Shown here piece after piece: positions 28,390 to 39,141 of a stretch of DNA of 64,000 bases (position 1 is the stretch's first letter; each line of letters begins with the position of its first letter). The notes beneath the pieces were generated by a model. That model made no database searches. It saw only the letters and a list, made by a program, of their open reading frames with translations, and was not told where the DNA came from. Made by a program: the position numbers and the translations under genes. Source of the DNA: UBA5951 sp012269555 (GTDB taxonomy: Bacteria; Pseudomonadota; Alphaproteobacteria; Puniceispirillales; Puniceispirillaceae); assembly GCA_038147755.1 (NCBI GenBank), contig JAYQTS010000014.1, positions 124,001-188,000 of the forward strand, written 5' to 3'.

Positions 28390-28838
28390 GTTGAAGCCGC
28401 AGTTTGTATTTTTTTAGCTTCCTCTTGAGCAAGGTGATCGCATTCTTCATTTTCAGCATGACCTGAATGGCCTTTTATCCATTGCCAATCTACCTGATGA
28501 ATTTCGCAAAGTGAGTCAAGTTGTAGCCAAAGATCTTTATTTTTCACTGCTTTTTTATTGGATGTTTTCCAATTATTTTTTTTCCAGTTAGCAATCCACT
28601 TATCAATTCCATTCATGACGTATTTGCTGTCCGTAATAATAGTAACATTAACTGGTCTCGTGAGAGCCGATAATCCCTTGATGACCGCAGTTAGTTCCAT
28701 TCGGTTGTTAGTTGTATCTGCTTCGTTTCCACATAAAATCTTCTTATGACTTTTAAAATATAAAATGCTAGCCCATCCACCGGCGCCTGGGTTTCCTAAA
28801 CATGCTCCGTCGGTATACAATTTTGTTTTTGTTTCCAT
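28386..28838 (-). CDS. rnhA: Ribonuclease HI
   Basis: Cleaves the RNA strand of RNA:DNA hybrids in the cytoplasm. All catalytic carboxylates are visible in 150 aa: Asp in YTDGACLGNPGAGGW, Glu in NRMELTAVIKGL, Asp in IITDSKYV and Asp in HAENEECDHLAQEEA; the catalytic-loop His is in KGHSGH. Its ATG overlaps the stop of thrB (position 28838), so the two are translationally coupled. The order ispH-thrB-rnhA-peroxiredoxin is common in alphaproteobacteria. Confidence 0.96.
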   Translation of the reverse strand: METKTKLYTDGACLGNPGAGGWASILYFKSHKKILCGNEADTTNNRMELTAVIKGLSALTRPVNVTIITDSKYVMNGIDKWIANWKKNNWKTSNKKAVKNKDLWLQLDSLCEIHQVDWQWIKGHSGHAENEECDHLAQEEAKKIQTAAST

Positions 28839-29800
28839 TATAGGAGTCCATATAATTCTAGATTGCTATTAGACCGCAAATAAATAATCTTATTCCAATA
28901 TTCAAGTGGGTCGTGTTTTTTAACAAGAGCGCCTTCAGGTGTATGATGCCAGTCATAATAGCGAGTTACAAAAAAACGTATTGCAGCACCCTGCGTTAAA
29001 GTGGGTAACGCATTTTTTTCCTTATTATTTAATTGGCGTATTTTCTGATAGCTAGCTATTAGTGTTTTTGCTTTCTCCGAATTAAAACTACCATCATTTT
29101 CAAAGCACCAACTATTTAAGCAAATCGCTATATCGTAGGCATAAAAATCAGTACATGCAAAATAGAAATCAATTATTCCCGATAGATTATTATCTATAAA
29201 CATAGCGTTATTTGGAAACAAATCACCATGAATTATTCCTGCTGGAAGAGATTTAGGCCATTTAGTAATAATATTCTCAATATAAAGGCTAGCCTCTTTA
29301 TTAAGCCCTTTAGGTAAATTTGAGTCGTCATCATTTGTTTCAAGAAGTATTGATAGCCAATTTTCAGGTCCTAGAGGATTTTTCCTATATAAACTTAATT
29401 TAAACGTTGCTATATGCAGTTTTGCTAGCATAGTACCAATTTGTGAGCATCTATTTAGATTTGTGAACTGGGCAGTTTTACCATTAAGAAAAGATACGAT
29501 AGTAGCATATTTACTAGAGCAAATATTAATTGTGTTTCCATTTTTATCTGGAATTGGTCTTGGACAGCTTATTTCATTCTGAGATAACTCACTTAATAAT
29601 TTCATGAAAAAGGGTAAGTCTTCGGCATTTATCCGCTTCTCATAAAGGGTAAGAATATAGCTGTCGATACTTGTCCTAAGCAGAAAGTTCGAGTTTTCCA
29701 CACCCTCTGTAATTTCAGTAAGGCTAATTAAATCTCCAATCTCATAATTTTGAAGAAATTCTGTGACCTCTACATCAGAAACGGGGGTATAAACAGCCAT
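28838..29800 (-). CDS. thrB: Homoserine kinase, aminoglycoside phosphotransferase-fold type
   Basis: Phosphorylates homoserine for threonine synthesis. The 320-aa protein is not the GHMP-type kinase of E. coli but the APH-fold form usual in alphaproteobacteria. The phosphotransfer loop is GIIHGDLFPNNAMF and the Mg-binding Asp is in LSGIIDFYFAC. N-terminal MAVYTPVSDVEVTEFL and GVENSNFLL match this subfamily. It lies 6 bp after ispH and pairs functionally with thrC at 23.8 kb. Confidence 0.93.
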   Translation of the reverse strand: MAVYTPVSDVEVTEFLQNYEIGDLISLTEITEGVENSNFLLRTSIDSYILTLYEKRINAEDLPFFMKLLSELSQNEISCPRPIPDKNGNTINICSSKYATIVSFLNGKTAQFTNLNRCSQIGTMLAKLHIATFKLSLYRKNPLGPENWLSILLETNDDDSNLPKGLNKEASLYIENIITKWPKSLPAGIIHGDLFPNNAMFIDNNLSGIIDFYFACTDFYAYDIAICLNSWCFENDGSFNSEKAKTLIASYQKIRQLNNKEKNALPTLTQGAAIRFFVTRYYDWHHTPEGALVKKHDPLEYWNKIIYLRSNSNLELYGLL

Positions 29801-29806
29801 AAAAAA

Positions 29807-30753
29807 CTATCGTCCCTTCAATATGGAAGGTAGATTGAAGGTCACATTTTCTTTAATTGAATTTTCTGTTTGTATAGATATTTCAAATTCATCATCCAAT
29901 TTCTGAATTAAATCATTGACCAATATTTCAGGAACTGATGCGCCAGAGGAAATAGAAATTACAGAAACATCGCGAAGTTCATTTAAATCGAGTGAGTTTG
30001 CATCAGGTATTAAAACTGCTTTTTTGGCGCCAAATTTTAATGCTACTTCTACGAGCCTTTTAGAGTTGGAAGAGTTATTCGCACCAATAATTATAAAATA
30101 TTCAGATTTTTCAGCTAGTTTCTTTACGGCATTCTGTCTGTTTGTTGTGGCATAACAGATATCTTCGCCACTTGGTCCGGTTATTTTTGGGAATCTATGT
30201 TGCAGAATTGAGATGATTTCTGATGTATCATCAACAGAAAGTGTAGTTTGAGTTGCAAATGCAAGATTATCAGGATTTTCTGGCTCAAAATTTAGTGCGT
30301 CTTCTGCGGTTTCAATAAGTGTTATTTCACCGTCGGGCACTTGACCCATTGTTCCTGCTACTTCAGGATGTCCATAGTGTCCAATTAGGATAGTATGTTT
30401 TCCTTTTTGATAGTGCCTTATTGTTTCATTATGAACTTTAGTAACTAAAGGACAGGTAGCATCAATAGCAATCATATTATACCCGTCACCCTGCTGCCTA
30501 AGAGATTTTGCGACCCCATGCGCTGAAAAAATTACAGGGCACCTTCTGGCACCTCATCTAGTTCTTCGACAAAAACGGCCCCTTTTTTTGCAAGACTATT
30601 TACTACATATTTATTATGCACAATTTCGTGCCGGACATACACAGGAGCACCAAATTTTTGCAATGCTTTCTCAACTATTTCAATGGCTCGCTCTACTCCA
30701 GCACAAAAACCACGAGGCGTTGCAAGTAAAATTGTTTTTTTTTCACTTCTCAT
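29807..30753 (-). CDS. ispH: 4-hydroxy-3-methylbut-2-enyl diphosphate reductase IspH (frameshifted)
   Basis: [4Fe-4S] enzyme for the last step of the MEP isoprenoid pathway, making IPP and DMAPP. It reads as two pieces: 30753-30532 (LATPRGFCAGVERAIEIVEK, first cluster Cys) and 30475-29807 (DATCPLVTKVH and DICYATTNRQ, second and third cluster Cys). The linking sequence PVIFSAHGVAKSLRQQ is present in the second frame. Adding one base to the GGG at 30537-30539 (CCC on the coding strand) restores a 315-aa protein with all three cluster cysteines. As MEP is probably the only isoprenoid route, a sequencing error is the likely cause. Confidence 0.93.
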
Positions 30754-30827
30754 AATGACTTATTTGCGCGATAACTTCATAAAGGTCAATTGAAGACAGT
30801 CTAAAAATGTAAAATAAAGGTTATATA

Positions 30828-31292
30828 ATGCAAAAAAAGTCTATCTTCATAATTATGATATCATTATTTCTGGTAGGGTGTGAAACGATAAGACCGTCTT
30901 ATCTGGAATGTGATAACCGTATTACTGCTATTGAAGAAGGTAGTAGAATTACATTACGAACTCTTGATAATGGTGCTACAGCACAGGCACGATTTAATGG
31001 CGTTTCTGCTCTGTGTAATGAGAGAGATGACGTCGTAAACATGCGAATAAAGATAGGACTGAAATTAGTCAGAGATATGCACCAAAATAAAGAAGCGGTT
31101 ACATTAGAACTGCCACTTCTTATAGCTATATTGGACCCTCAAGATGCGGTTAAAAGTTTTGAAAGTGTAAGCTACAGGATGGCTTTCCCTGAGGGTCAAG
31201 AAATTATTTACCCAGTGATTAATCCGAAAATCAAAAAACCGAAGTCAGGACGGGTCATACTGTCGTTATCACCTGAAGTAATAAAACCCTAG
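30828..31292 (+). CDS. Putative lipoprotein of unknown function
   Basis: A 154-aa ORF with a lipoprotein signal peptide: a short charged start, the hydrophobic stretch IFIIMISLFLVG and a lipobox LVGC with the acylated Cys at about residue 18. The mature part has one further Cys pair (ECDNR and ALCNE) that could form a periplasmic disulfide. It has a mixed alpha/beta-looking composition with no motif I recognise. It is divergent from ispH and convergent with atpF. I cannot assign a family. Confidence 0.7.
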   Translation: MQKKSIFIIMISLFLVGCETIRPSYLECDNRITAIEEGSRITLRTLDNGATAQARFNGVSALCNERDDVVNMRIKIGLKLVRDMHQNKEAVTLELPLLIAILDPQDAVKSFESVSYRMAFPEGQEIIYPVINPKIKKPKSGRVILSLSPEVIKP

Positions 31293-31346
31293 TCGCTAAT
31301 ATAATTTTTTGCAGTAGACGTATTCCTTTAAAATAGATTTCACTAG

Positions 31347-31826
31347 TTATTGCGCAGCTTTAATTTGTGAAATAGACTCATCTATAATAGATGAATTTAA
31401 CTCATCATTCAGTTCGGAAACCAATATTTCCTTACTAGCTGAAATAGCAATGCTAGTTGCTCTCATTTTGAGTTCGGCAAGAACAGCTGCTTCGGAAGCA
31501 GCTATCTTAGCTTTCGCTTGATTTTCTCTACGCTTTATCGATTCTTTCGCTTTTTCAACAGCTGCGTTGCGAATTCGTTCTGCAGCCTCGTGAGCATCAG
31601 CTATTATTCTTTTTGCATCTTCCACTGCTTCATTTTGCATAACCTGAAATTTTTTTAACTCTTTTTCTGCTTCAATGCGGAGTGTTTCTGCTTCTGCTAA
31701 CTCATTTTTAATTTTATTAACTCTATTATCAAGCAAGTCGGATAAAGCGGATCCTACTTTACGCCATACAATAGCAATAAAAATAATAAATCCTAACGCA
31801 ACCCAAGCTGATTCATCAAAATACAT
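31347..31826 (-). CDS. atpF: ATP synthase Fo subunit b
   Basis: Peripheral stalk subunit, 159 aa: one N-terminal membrane helix (WVALGFIIFIAIVW) and a long charged Ala/Glu/Lys-rich coiled coil. It works as a heterodimer with b' encoded directly upstream (12-bp gap). Having two different b-type subunits is typical of alphaproteobacteria and phototrophs. It is the last gene of the atpI-atpB-atpE-atpF'-atpF operon. Confidence 0.94.
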   Translation of the reverse strand: MYFDESAWVALGFIIFIAIVWRKVGSALSDLLDNRVNKIKNELAEAETLRIEAEKELKKFQVMQNEAVEDAKRIIADAHEAAERIRNAAVEKAKESIKRRENQAKAKIAASEAAVLAELKMRATSIAISASKEILVSELNDELNSSIIDESISQIKAAQ

Positions 31827-31838
31827 TATATTGCTCCA

Positions 31839-32429
31839 TTAGTTTTGCAATTTCGCATGTAAGCTCACGTGTTTTTTAACAACTGATTTTGTAACTTTTA
31901 CTGGCGTCAAATCAGATATGATTTTCTGTGAAATTTCTGTTGCTAATTCTTCAAGAGAAGAAAGAGTTTCTTTTCTAACTTCTGCAAGACTTTCTTCTGC
32001 TTTTTTCGCATTTGTAGCAAGTTTTTTGTCTAATGCTGCCTCACGTTTTGCTGTATCGGATTTGGCTTCGTTTACTGCGTTTGCTATAGTATTAGCGGCC
32101 TGTGTTCTTGCTTCAGTCAAAGAGGCTTCATAGGAGCTAAATGCTTTTTTTGCATTTTCTTGGGCATTTTTTGCTTTTTGAACATCACTAGAGATTTTAT
32201 CTGATCGATTTTCTAGAACTGTCGATATCGAGGGAACAACTAGGGTTGATATAATTATGTAACCAATAGAAAAAGTTATTAACAACCAAAATAGTTGGGT
32301 AGGCCAAGTTGAAATATCTAGTTGTGGCAGACCGCCTGAGCTATCAGACTTATCGCCAGCGGCAAGAGCCTTTTGAGCATAAAGGCTGAAAAATATAAAC
32401 CCAAAATAAACTTGATAATTTTTATTCAT
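31839..32429 (-). CDS. ATP synthase Fo subunit b'
   Basis: Second peripheral stalk subunit, 196 aa. The N-terminal about 40 residues form an extension (AGDKSDSSGGLPQLDISTWP) before the membrane helix (LFWLLITFSIGYIIISTLVV), a layout usual for b' rather than b. A long heptad-rich coiled coil follows. The ISTWPTQLFWLLITF block is characteristic. It lies 93 bp downstream of atpE. Confidence 0.94.
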   Translation of the reverse strand: MNKNYQVYFGFIFFSLYAQKALAAGDKSDSSGGLPQLDISTWPTQLFWLLITFSIGYIIISTLVVPSISTVLENRSDKISSDVQKAKNAQENAKKAFSSYEASLTEARTQAANTIANAVNEAKSDTAKREAALDKKLATNAKKAEESLAEVRKETLSSLEELATEISQKIISDLTPVKVTKSVVKKHVSLHAKLQN

Positions 32430-32522
32430 TATCTGACTCTTACCTATTTCTGCTTTTGCTTCTAAATTCGCAGCCTTTTCTATAATGCTTAAATAAATGC
32501 CCGAATTGGGTTTAGGTTAAAC

Positions 32523-32750
32523 TTAGAAAACAAATAACAGCAATAACGCAATCACGAGCGCGAAAAGTGCGATAGCCTCTGTTAATGCAAATCCAAGAAT
32601 ACCAATGCCGAACACTTCATCTCGTGCAGCGGGATTTCTAGCAATAGAACTTATCAAAGACGCAAATATATTTCCAATTCCTACGCCCACACCAGCAAGC
32701 GCAATAACTGCTATTCCAGCTCCGATTAGTTTAGCTGCTTCTGCTTCCAT
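32523..32750 (-). CDS. atpE: ATP synthase Fo subunit c
   Basis: Proteolipid of the rotor ring, 75 aa, two membrane helices. Helix 1 has the glycine-zipper GVGVGIGN and helix 2 the proton-binding Glu in GFALTEAIALFALV. The polar loop ARNPAARDEV links them. No sodium-type ligand pattern stands out, so proton coupling is expected. A purine-rich GGAAAAAAAA precedes the start on the coding strand. Confidence 0.97.
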   Translation of the reverse strand: MEAEAAKLIGAGIAVIALAGVGVGIGNIFASLISSIARNPAARDEVFGIGILGFALTEAIALFALVIALLLLFVF

Positions 32751-32808
32751 TTTTTTTTCCTTTTCTTTATTGAGTTAATATTCAGTTAATCACTATTAAT
32801 AATAAAAC

Positions 32809-33552
32809 CTAGTGTAGGTGTAACGCGTCATTTAAATACATACAAGTCAAAATCGTAAATACATATGCTTGTAACATTGCCACGAGAAGCTCTAATCCGG
32901 TAAGGGCTACAATAACTAATAACGGCAAAGGAGAGCTTACTAAAAGAAATCCGCCAGCTCCTGTCATCATAACTGCTAAACCAGCAAAAACTTTCAACAT
33001 AGTATGTCCAGCAAGCATATTTGCAAACAATCTTACAGATAAACTAACTGGTCTAATGAGATAAGAAATCACCTCAATTAAAATAATAAGCGGAAGTAGC
33101 ACCTTTGGCGCACCTTCAGGCACAAAAAACGAAAAGAAGTGCAAGCCATGCTTAAATAGACCTATTAAAGTTACCCCGATAAAAATTGTAAATGCCATAG
33201 CAAAGGTTACAACTATTTGACTAGTAACTGTATAACTGTAGGGAATTAAACCAAGGAGATTTGAAAATAATATAAATAAAAATAGAGTAAATATGAATGG
33301 AAAATAAGGTTTTCCCTCTTTGCCCACATTTGAATCAAGAATGTTGGCAACAAATTCATACATCATCTCTGCGAGGCATTGGACCTTACCGGGAATTATA
33401 GAGGCCGGTCGCATTGCAAAATATAAAAATCCGGAGCTTACTAAAACAGCGAGTACCATAAATAGACTTGAGTTAGTAAAAGAAATATCGTACACCAAAA
33501 AAGTAAGTGAATATAGAACCTTAATGGTGAATTGTTCGACAGGTGAGTGCAC
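32809..33552 (-). CDS. atpB: ATP synthase Fo subunit a
   Basis: Stator subunit that forms the proton half-channels, 247 aa with five to six hydrophobic helices. The essential Arg lies in RPVSLSVRLFANMLAGH. The blocks NLLGLIPYSYT and GLELLVAMLQAYVFTILTCMY (core) are typical. It is followed by atpE after 58 bp and preceded by atpI after 41 bp. Confidence 0.97.
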   Translation of the reverse strand: MHSPVEQFTIKVLYSLTFLVYDISFTNSSLFMVLAVLVSSGFLYFAMRPASIIPGKVQCLAEMMYEFVANILDSNVGKEGKPYFPFIFTLFLFILFSNLLGLIPYSYTVTSQIVVTFAMAFTIFIGVTLIGLFKHGLHFFSFFVPEGAPKVLLPLIILIEVISYLIRPVSLSVRLFANMLAGHTMLKVFAGLAVMMTGAGGFLLVSSPLPLLVIVALTGLELLVAMLQAYVFTILTCMYLNDALHLH

Positions 33553-33593
33553 TATTAGCTCCTAATTTACCTTTAAATTAACTTTATAAATTT

Positions 33594-33983
33594 CTAAAAA
33601 TTATTTTTTTTTGTACTGCTTTGTTTTGAATTATTATCTTTATTTTTTTTATTTTCATTAAAATATCCGGCACTCATTCCCCTCCCCGTGAGAAGGCGCC
33701 AAATATTCATTAAACCTCCAGCAGCACCCAAAAAAAACAAAATTAGCATAAAAAGGGGTGTTGTTTCAAGCCATCTATCAATCAACCAACCCAAAAAAGT
33801 ACCTACAGCAATACCGGCCACTAATTCGGTAGCTACACGTCCAGCTAAAGCTAAGCCAGCGACCGGCATTTGGGCTGGGCTTTGTTTTTTCTTTTCTGCG
33901 GTCATTACAGCTTCAAAATTTGCTATGCGCTCGGACAGAGAATCATAATTTTTTGATTTATTCTTATTCCCCAAATCTTTCAT
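33594..33983 (-). CDS. atpI: ATP synthase protein I (AtpI/AtpQ-like)
   Basis: Small membrane protein at the head of the Fo operon, associated with c-ring assembly or Mg transport in other bacteria. It has 129 aa, two helices (VATELVAGIAVGTFLGWLI and LFMLILFFLGAAGGLMNIW) and an Asn/Lys-rich tail. The region between it and smc (about 190 bp) presumably holds the operon promoter; I see no clear -35/-10 pair. Confidence 0.9.
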   Translation of the reverse strand: MKDLGNKNKSKNYDSLSERIANFEAVMTAEKKKQSPAQMPVAGLALAGRVATELVAGIAVGTFLGWLIDRWLETTPLFMLILFFLGAAGGLMNIWRLLTGRGMSAGYFNENKKNKDNNSKQSSTKKNNF

Positions 33984-34169
33984 CTATAAACCATATTTTG
34001 TAACTTTATGAAGTTATTGCAACAAGCTATTTTGGGTAGCAGATAATCTGTCGGAAAAATATGTTCCACCCTTAAAATTGTCAAGACAAACCCATTGTTG
34101 AGATCAAAACAGTAAGTTTTTTTTTCATATTGATTATTTGTTTTTAATGTCACTCATTGATAGTATCAA

Positions 34170-37100
34170 TTATTCATCTTCGCGGAGCGTTTCTGCGGTC
34201 TGCAAATCTACCGAAACGAGTTTACTGACGCCAGGCTCCGCCATGGTCACACCATATAGGCGGTCCATTTGTGACATAGTCATACGATGGTGAGTTACAA
34301 TTAAAAACTTTGTCTGAGTTCGAGTTACTATGTGTCGAAGCAGCTCACAAAAGCGAGAAACATTTGAGTCATCTAGAGGTGCGTCAACTTCATCCAAAAT
34401 GCAAATAGGAGACGGATTCGTCAGAAAGACAGAGAAAATTATGGCAAGCCCTGTTAGAGCCTGCTCTCCACCTGATAAAAGAGATAAAGATTGCAGTTTT
34501 TTGCCAGGCGGGCTTGCAAAAATTTCAAGACCAGCTGTCAAAGGGTCATCTGAATTAATCAGTTTTAATTCTGCTTTTCCTCCACCAAACAATGTTTTAA
34601 ATAACTCACTAAATTCTGCATTTACTTTAGTTAAACTATCCAAGAGTCTATGGCGTGCTTCTTTATTCAATTCTGATATAGCTCTGCGAAGCTTTGCGAT
34701 AGCTTGCTCAAGGTCATTCTTATCAACTTCAAATTTGGCTAACTTTTCTTGGATCTCCTCCATTTCTATCTCAGCACGCAGATTCACAGGGCCTAAGTGA
34801 TCCCGCTCTCTTAAAAGTTTATTTATTCTAGCTTCAAGTTGTTGAACTTCAGGTAAGTTTTCTTTTTCTGAAATAGATGTGATGTCAAATAATTTGTTGG
34901 GAGAGATAGATAGTTTTTCTAAGATCTGATTTTTAAGAGAATCGATCATTTTTTTTGCCTGTGTTTCAACCGATTCCTGTCTAATTTGTGCCTCCCGCAT
35001 CTCTGCTAGGTGTTTTTCATCTAAGCGTTGTTGATTATCAGCTTGCTGTAAAATTATATCTGTTTCTTTTACTAATATCACTGATTGGTCATGTTTTTGC
35101 TTAGTAGTGGCCAATAGAGTTGCCAGCTTTCCACGTTCTTCTTTTAGTTGGTTAGGTTTAGCCTTAAGTATAGATAATTCTTCTAAGGATTTTTGAGCTC
35201 TTACCTTCATCTCTTGCATTCTTGTTTTAGTTCCATCGAGCCTGCCCTTCCATTCATCCTCCTGTGTTAAAAGAAACTCTTTTCTGGATAAAATGGACTG
35301 AAGCGTTTGTCTGAGCTCAGCTTCTTGTTGAACACATTGATCATAATATGCTCGTGATTTAGAGGCATTCTCAGTGGCGCTGTCTGCTGTTTTTTTAAGT
35401 TTGCTAATGTCATCTATTTTGGACATTTTTGAGTTAAAATCATTTAACTCATTCTCTGCCTCTTTAATTAATTGCTTCAAGGATAAGTAACGTTCACTTG
35501 CAGTCTTAAAAGATATTTCAGAGGTATCAACATCTCTTTGAGTTTTGATAATTTCTTGACTAAGATGTTGTCTTACTTCCTGTAATTGCTCAAATTTTAA
35601 GTTCTCTGAAGAAACCAAACTTTCTAATTGTTCTAGCTTTATATTCTTTTTATTCTCATCACTTTGTGCATCTAAAATAAGTATATCAAGTTCTTTTATC
35701 CTCTGGATTTGGCGTATTCTTGTTGCGCCTGTATCCTTTATGAGACGAACTAAACCATCCCAGCGTGCTAGTTTACCTGATTTTGTTACAACAGCTTGGC
35801 CTAATTCCAACTTGGTATAAATATCGCTTTTCATAGCGTCATCTGATATAATGCTAACGCCTTGAATAGCTCTCATTATGGTATCGGGCCCCTTAATAAA
35901 ATCCTTTAGAGGAGTTCCAATGCTGGGAGGATTAAGAGACTGAAGTGGAAGCATTTTAGCCTGCCAATATCCATCTTTACCGCTTCCTAAAGGTAAATAT
36001 AAGTCCTCTGTTAGGTATGCAGCCAAAGCAGCTTCCATATCACCTATTACCGAAATACTATCTGAGATAGGGGACTGTCCAGATGATATATCTGATTTTA
36101 TAAGATCACCAAGTGCATCTCTTTCCGTTTCTAATCTTCTCACTTGGTTTAAAGCTGCTTGAGACAACTCAAAAGCATTATCTCTTTGTGTTTTTAGGTT
36201 TTCAAGGTTTTTTGATTGTTGTTCGATCTGTTGATTCGTTTTTGTGACCTCTGTGTCTAATTTATTAAATTTTTTCTTTTGTTCTGATGCCAGCGTTTCA
36301 AGCTCATTCAAATTGATTTCGTTTAATTTCTCTGAAGATTGAGTAATAATAGTTTGTTTTTGAAAAATTTGATTTTTTAGCTCTGATTGGTGTTGTTCCA
36401 GGTTCTGCAAGATAGCATTGGCTTCAGCTGATTTTCGTCCGCAAGCTGGTTTTTAATCTCGCCTCTTCAAGTTTTTCCTTTGCTTTAACAAGCATCGGAG
36501 CATTTTCTTTTTCTATTTTTTCAAGTTTTTTGATTTCTTCAATTAATTTATTTTTTGCCTCAAGCGCATCCTTTTGCAAGGCCTCTTCACGCTGAGTGTC
36601 TTTGTCAATCTGTGCGCATTGCGCTTGAAGACGCAATATTTCATCTTCTATTCTGGTTTCGTCTCTCTCTATCTGCGATAAATTAGCACTCAATAGTTGT
36701 GTTTTAGCAGCAAGTGAGGCTTCTGAACTACGCAACTCTGGGAGTTTTTCGGCTATCTCAAGCCTTTTTTTGCTACTTGAATTTACGTTTAGTTGCGCTT
36801 GGGAGACGGAATTTTGAGCTTGCTTCAATGCAATTTCTGCACGGTACAATTCGCTATTTGCAGATATCCATAACACATGAAGTAAACTTGCTTCAGCTTT
36901 TCTAATTCTTTCAGCAACAGACCTATATCTTGCTGCCTGTCTTGCCTGTTTTTGTAATGATATCCTCTGTTCTTCCAGCTGAGCCATTAATTCAACGATT
37001 CTCGTTATGTTTAGTTCTGCATTATTAAGGCGAAGCTCTGCTTCATGTTTACGTTGATGCAATCCTTTTATACTAGCTGCTTCTTCTAGTAAGGTTCGTC

Positions 37101-37578
37101 TTTCATCTGGTTTAGCACCGATAATTGCACCAATTCTTCCTTGACTCACAATGCCAGCCGAACGTGCTCCTGTAGCGGAGTCTGCAAATAAAAGTTGAAC
37201 GTCACGGGCACGTGCAGGCCTATTATTTATTCGGTAATTTGTGCCTTTGCCTCTAATGATTTTTCTTGCGACTTCAATTTCATCTCTGTCATTGTACTCA
37301 GAAGGTGCCTTTTTCTGTTCATTATCTAAAATCAATGATATTTCGGCTAGATTTCGAGCAGCTTTACTCGAGGTGCCTGAAAATATAACATCATCCATTT
37401 CATTGCTTCGCATCTGTTTTGCTGACGTTTCACCCATTACCCATCGTAGTGCTTCTACTATGTTTGATTTACCACATCCATTTGGACCAACAATACCGGT
37501 TAGACCTGGCTCGATATCAAGTTCAGCAGTATCTGCAAAGGATTTAAATCCTGCAAGTCTTAAGTGGCGAAACATCAT
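34170..37578 (-). CDS. smc: Chromosome segregation protein SMC (frameshifted)
   Basis: ATPase of the condensin-like complex that organises and segregates the chromosome. It reads as two frames, 37578-36424 and 36410-34170. The first has the N-terminal head with Walker A GIVGPNGCGKSNIVEALRWV and the start of the coiled coil. The second has the hinge (about LPLQSLNPPSIGTPLKDFI), the second coiled coil and the C-terminal head with signature LSLLSGGEQALTGLAI and Walker B ICILDEVDAPLDDSN. Removing one base of the T4 run at 36432-36435 (A4 on the coding strand) joins them into about 1135 aa, normal for the family. Confidence 0.95.
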
Positions 37579-37676
37579 TGGCTTAAAACTTCATCTTTAT
37601 AATTTGAAAAATTATTTTTTGACACAATAATCCTATTTTTACCTTTTGGTTTCGAAAAATAGAAATAATTTCAAAG

Positions 37677-38366
37677 TCAAATACCATATTCAGAAAGTTC
37701 AGCTATAAATTCATTAAAACTTAGATTACCACTTATGACTTTTTTATTGTTAATGACAAAAGACGGTGTTGCACTAATCTGCCATTTAACAGAGCTTTTT
37801 TGCCTTATTTCAACAATTTTCTCTAACAAGGGTCTATTCTGCATCAATCCGTTAAATTCGTTAGCAGAGATACCTGCAAGTTGTGCATAACGATATAATG
37901 ATTGAAGCGGGTCTTTTGCACTCTTCCATTCATCTTGCTTAGACATCAATAAAGTAACCATTCCAAAATACTTATTTTCTGGGAGTGCTCTTGCAAGCGC
38001 GTGAGCTCTCAGTGCAAGTCCATCAAGAGGAAACGGCGATAACTCGAATTTGATTTTACCCGTGTCAATTAATTTTGTTTTTACATCTGGAAATGTTTTG
38101 TTGTGAAAATCTCTACAATGGCTGCATGTCATTGAATAATATTCAGTGATGTGAATGGATGCGTTTGTTTTCCCAATAATTCGGGGTTTAGAAATATGAT
38201 CTAGCGAATTATTAATTTCAGCCAAAGTTGGCAAAGAAAAAAATGAGGATAATCCAGTAATAGTTACTGCAGCGCCTAAGTAACTAATTACACCACGTCT
38301 ATTTAGACTATAAGTTGACTTAAAATGAGTAAGGTTAGTATTCGTGATTTTCTTTTGATAGTTCAT
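37677..38366 (-). CDS. DsbA-family thiol:disulfide oxidoreductase
   Basis: Periplasmic thioredoxin-fold protein of 229 aa with active site TCSHCRDFH (CSHC) and the cis-Pro loop in SATPSFVINNKKV. The N-terminus has a twin-arginine-like signal (SLNRRGVISYLGAAVTITG) ending near LPTLAE. The neighbourhood dciA-dsbA-smc is a conserved alphaproteobacterial arrangement. It may oxidise or isomerise envelope proteins, in balance with the DsbD-like reductase at 26 kb. Confidence 0.92.
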   Translation of the reverse strand: MNYQKKITNTNLTHFKSTYSLNRRGVISYLGAAVTITGLSSFFSLPTLAEINNSLDHISKPRIIGKTNASIHITEYYSMTCSHCRDFHNKTFPDVKTKLIDTGKIKFELSPFPLDGLALRAHALARALPENKYFGMVTLLMSKQDEWKSAKDPLQSLYRYAQLAGISANEFNGLMQNRPLLEKIVEIRQKSSVKWQISATPSFVINNKKVISGNLSFNEFIAELSEYGI

Positions 38367-38471
38367 GCTTTTTCGTCCAATATATATTACCCTGGAGATT
38401 TATATAAAATTAAAATTATTGCTTGCAAGTAAAGAAATCTTAAAGATTTGGTTAGAGAAAAAAATCAAAAC

Positions 38472-39011
38472 TTAATAATCACGTTCTACTGTATTATTTT
38501 TTGAATTGATCGCCGCACCCAATCGTATAAGTGTTGCTCTCAATTCAGGGCTAGTAAAGTCATTTGTTTGTTTTTCTAGTTTATTGAGTAGTGTTTTATT
38601 TATATCTGTGAGTAATAACCTTGACGAAGTCTTGGGAAAATTTCTGTGAGGTTTAGCTGTTTTTTTTAATAGCTCAAAAGTTTGCTGAGGAATGATTTTC
38701 GCGACCGCCTTAAAACCACAAACCATATTTATGGAACTAATTAGTTCTTGGCTTCTTGTTTGTGTTTCTGGCCCACGACCAGAGGAGACCCAGACAGTTA
38801 AAGTACCGTTATGACGGGTTGATTTGGCAAAAGTTAAGGACTTTGGATAACTCCAAGTTATCATATCAGAGGCTATATCTGGCCAAAAGAAACAAATTTT
38901 TGTGTACAGTGCTCCGTGATTCTCCGTTGCATGTGAAATAATTGGTTCAATAAGGGAGGATAACCTCTTCATCCCTCTACGCTTATTTGGAGCTACTTTA
39001 ATTTTAGACAC
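38472..39011 (-). CDS. DUF721 family protein, DciA-like
   Basis: 179-aa basic protein of the DUF721 family, whose DciA members load the replicative helicase DnaB in bacteria lacking DnaC. Family features are the N-terminal Arg/Lys-rich stretch, CFFWPDIASDMITWSYP (the usual W...vG..ia.h..P block) and GTLTVWVSSG, which matches the G.L.v.v.s strand. It is divergent from mutY, as in many alphaproteobacteria. The DciA role is inferred from the family. Confidence 0.85.
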   Translation of the reverse strand: MSKIKVAPNKRRGMKRLSSLIEPIISHATENHGALYTKICFFWPDIASDMITWSYPKSLTFAKSTRHNGTLTVWVSSGRGPETQTRSQELISSINMVCGFKAVAKIIPQQTFELLKKTAKPHRNFPKTSSRLLLTDINKTLLNKLEKQTNDFTSPELRATLIRLGAAINSKNNTVERDY

Positions 39012-39141
39012 GATACCAAGCCTGTTTCTTTTAAATTCAGTCTATTTATAATCTTACTTTGACTAGTATTAATAGTAAAATTAATGCATTTTCACAATGC
39101 AATTTATTTATAAAAAACATCATGGTCATTAGGAAGATTTT

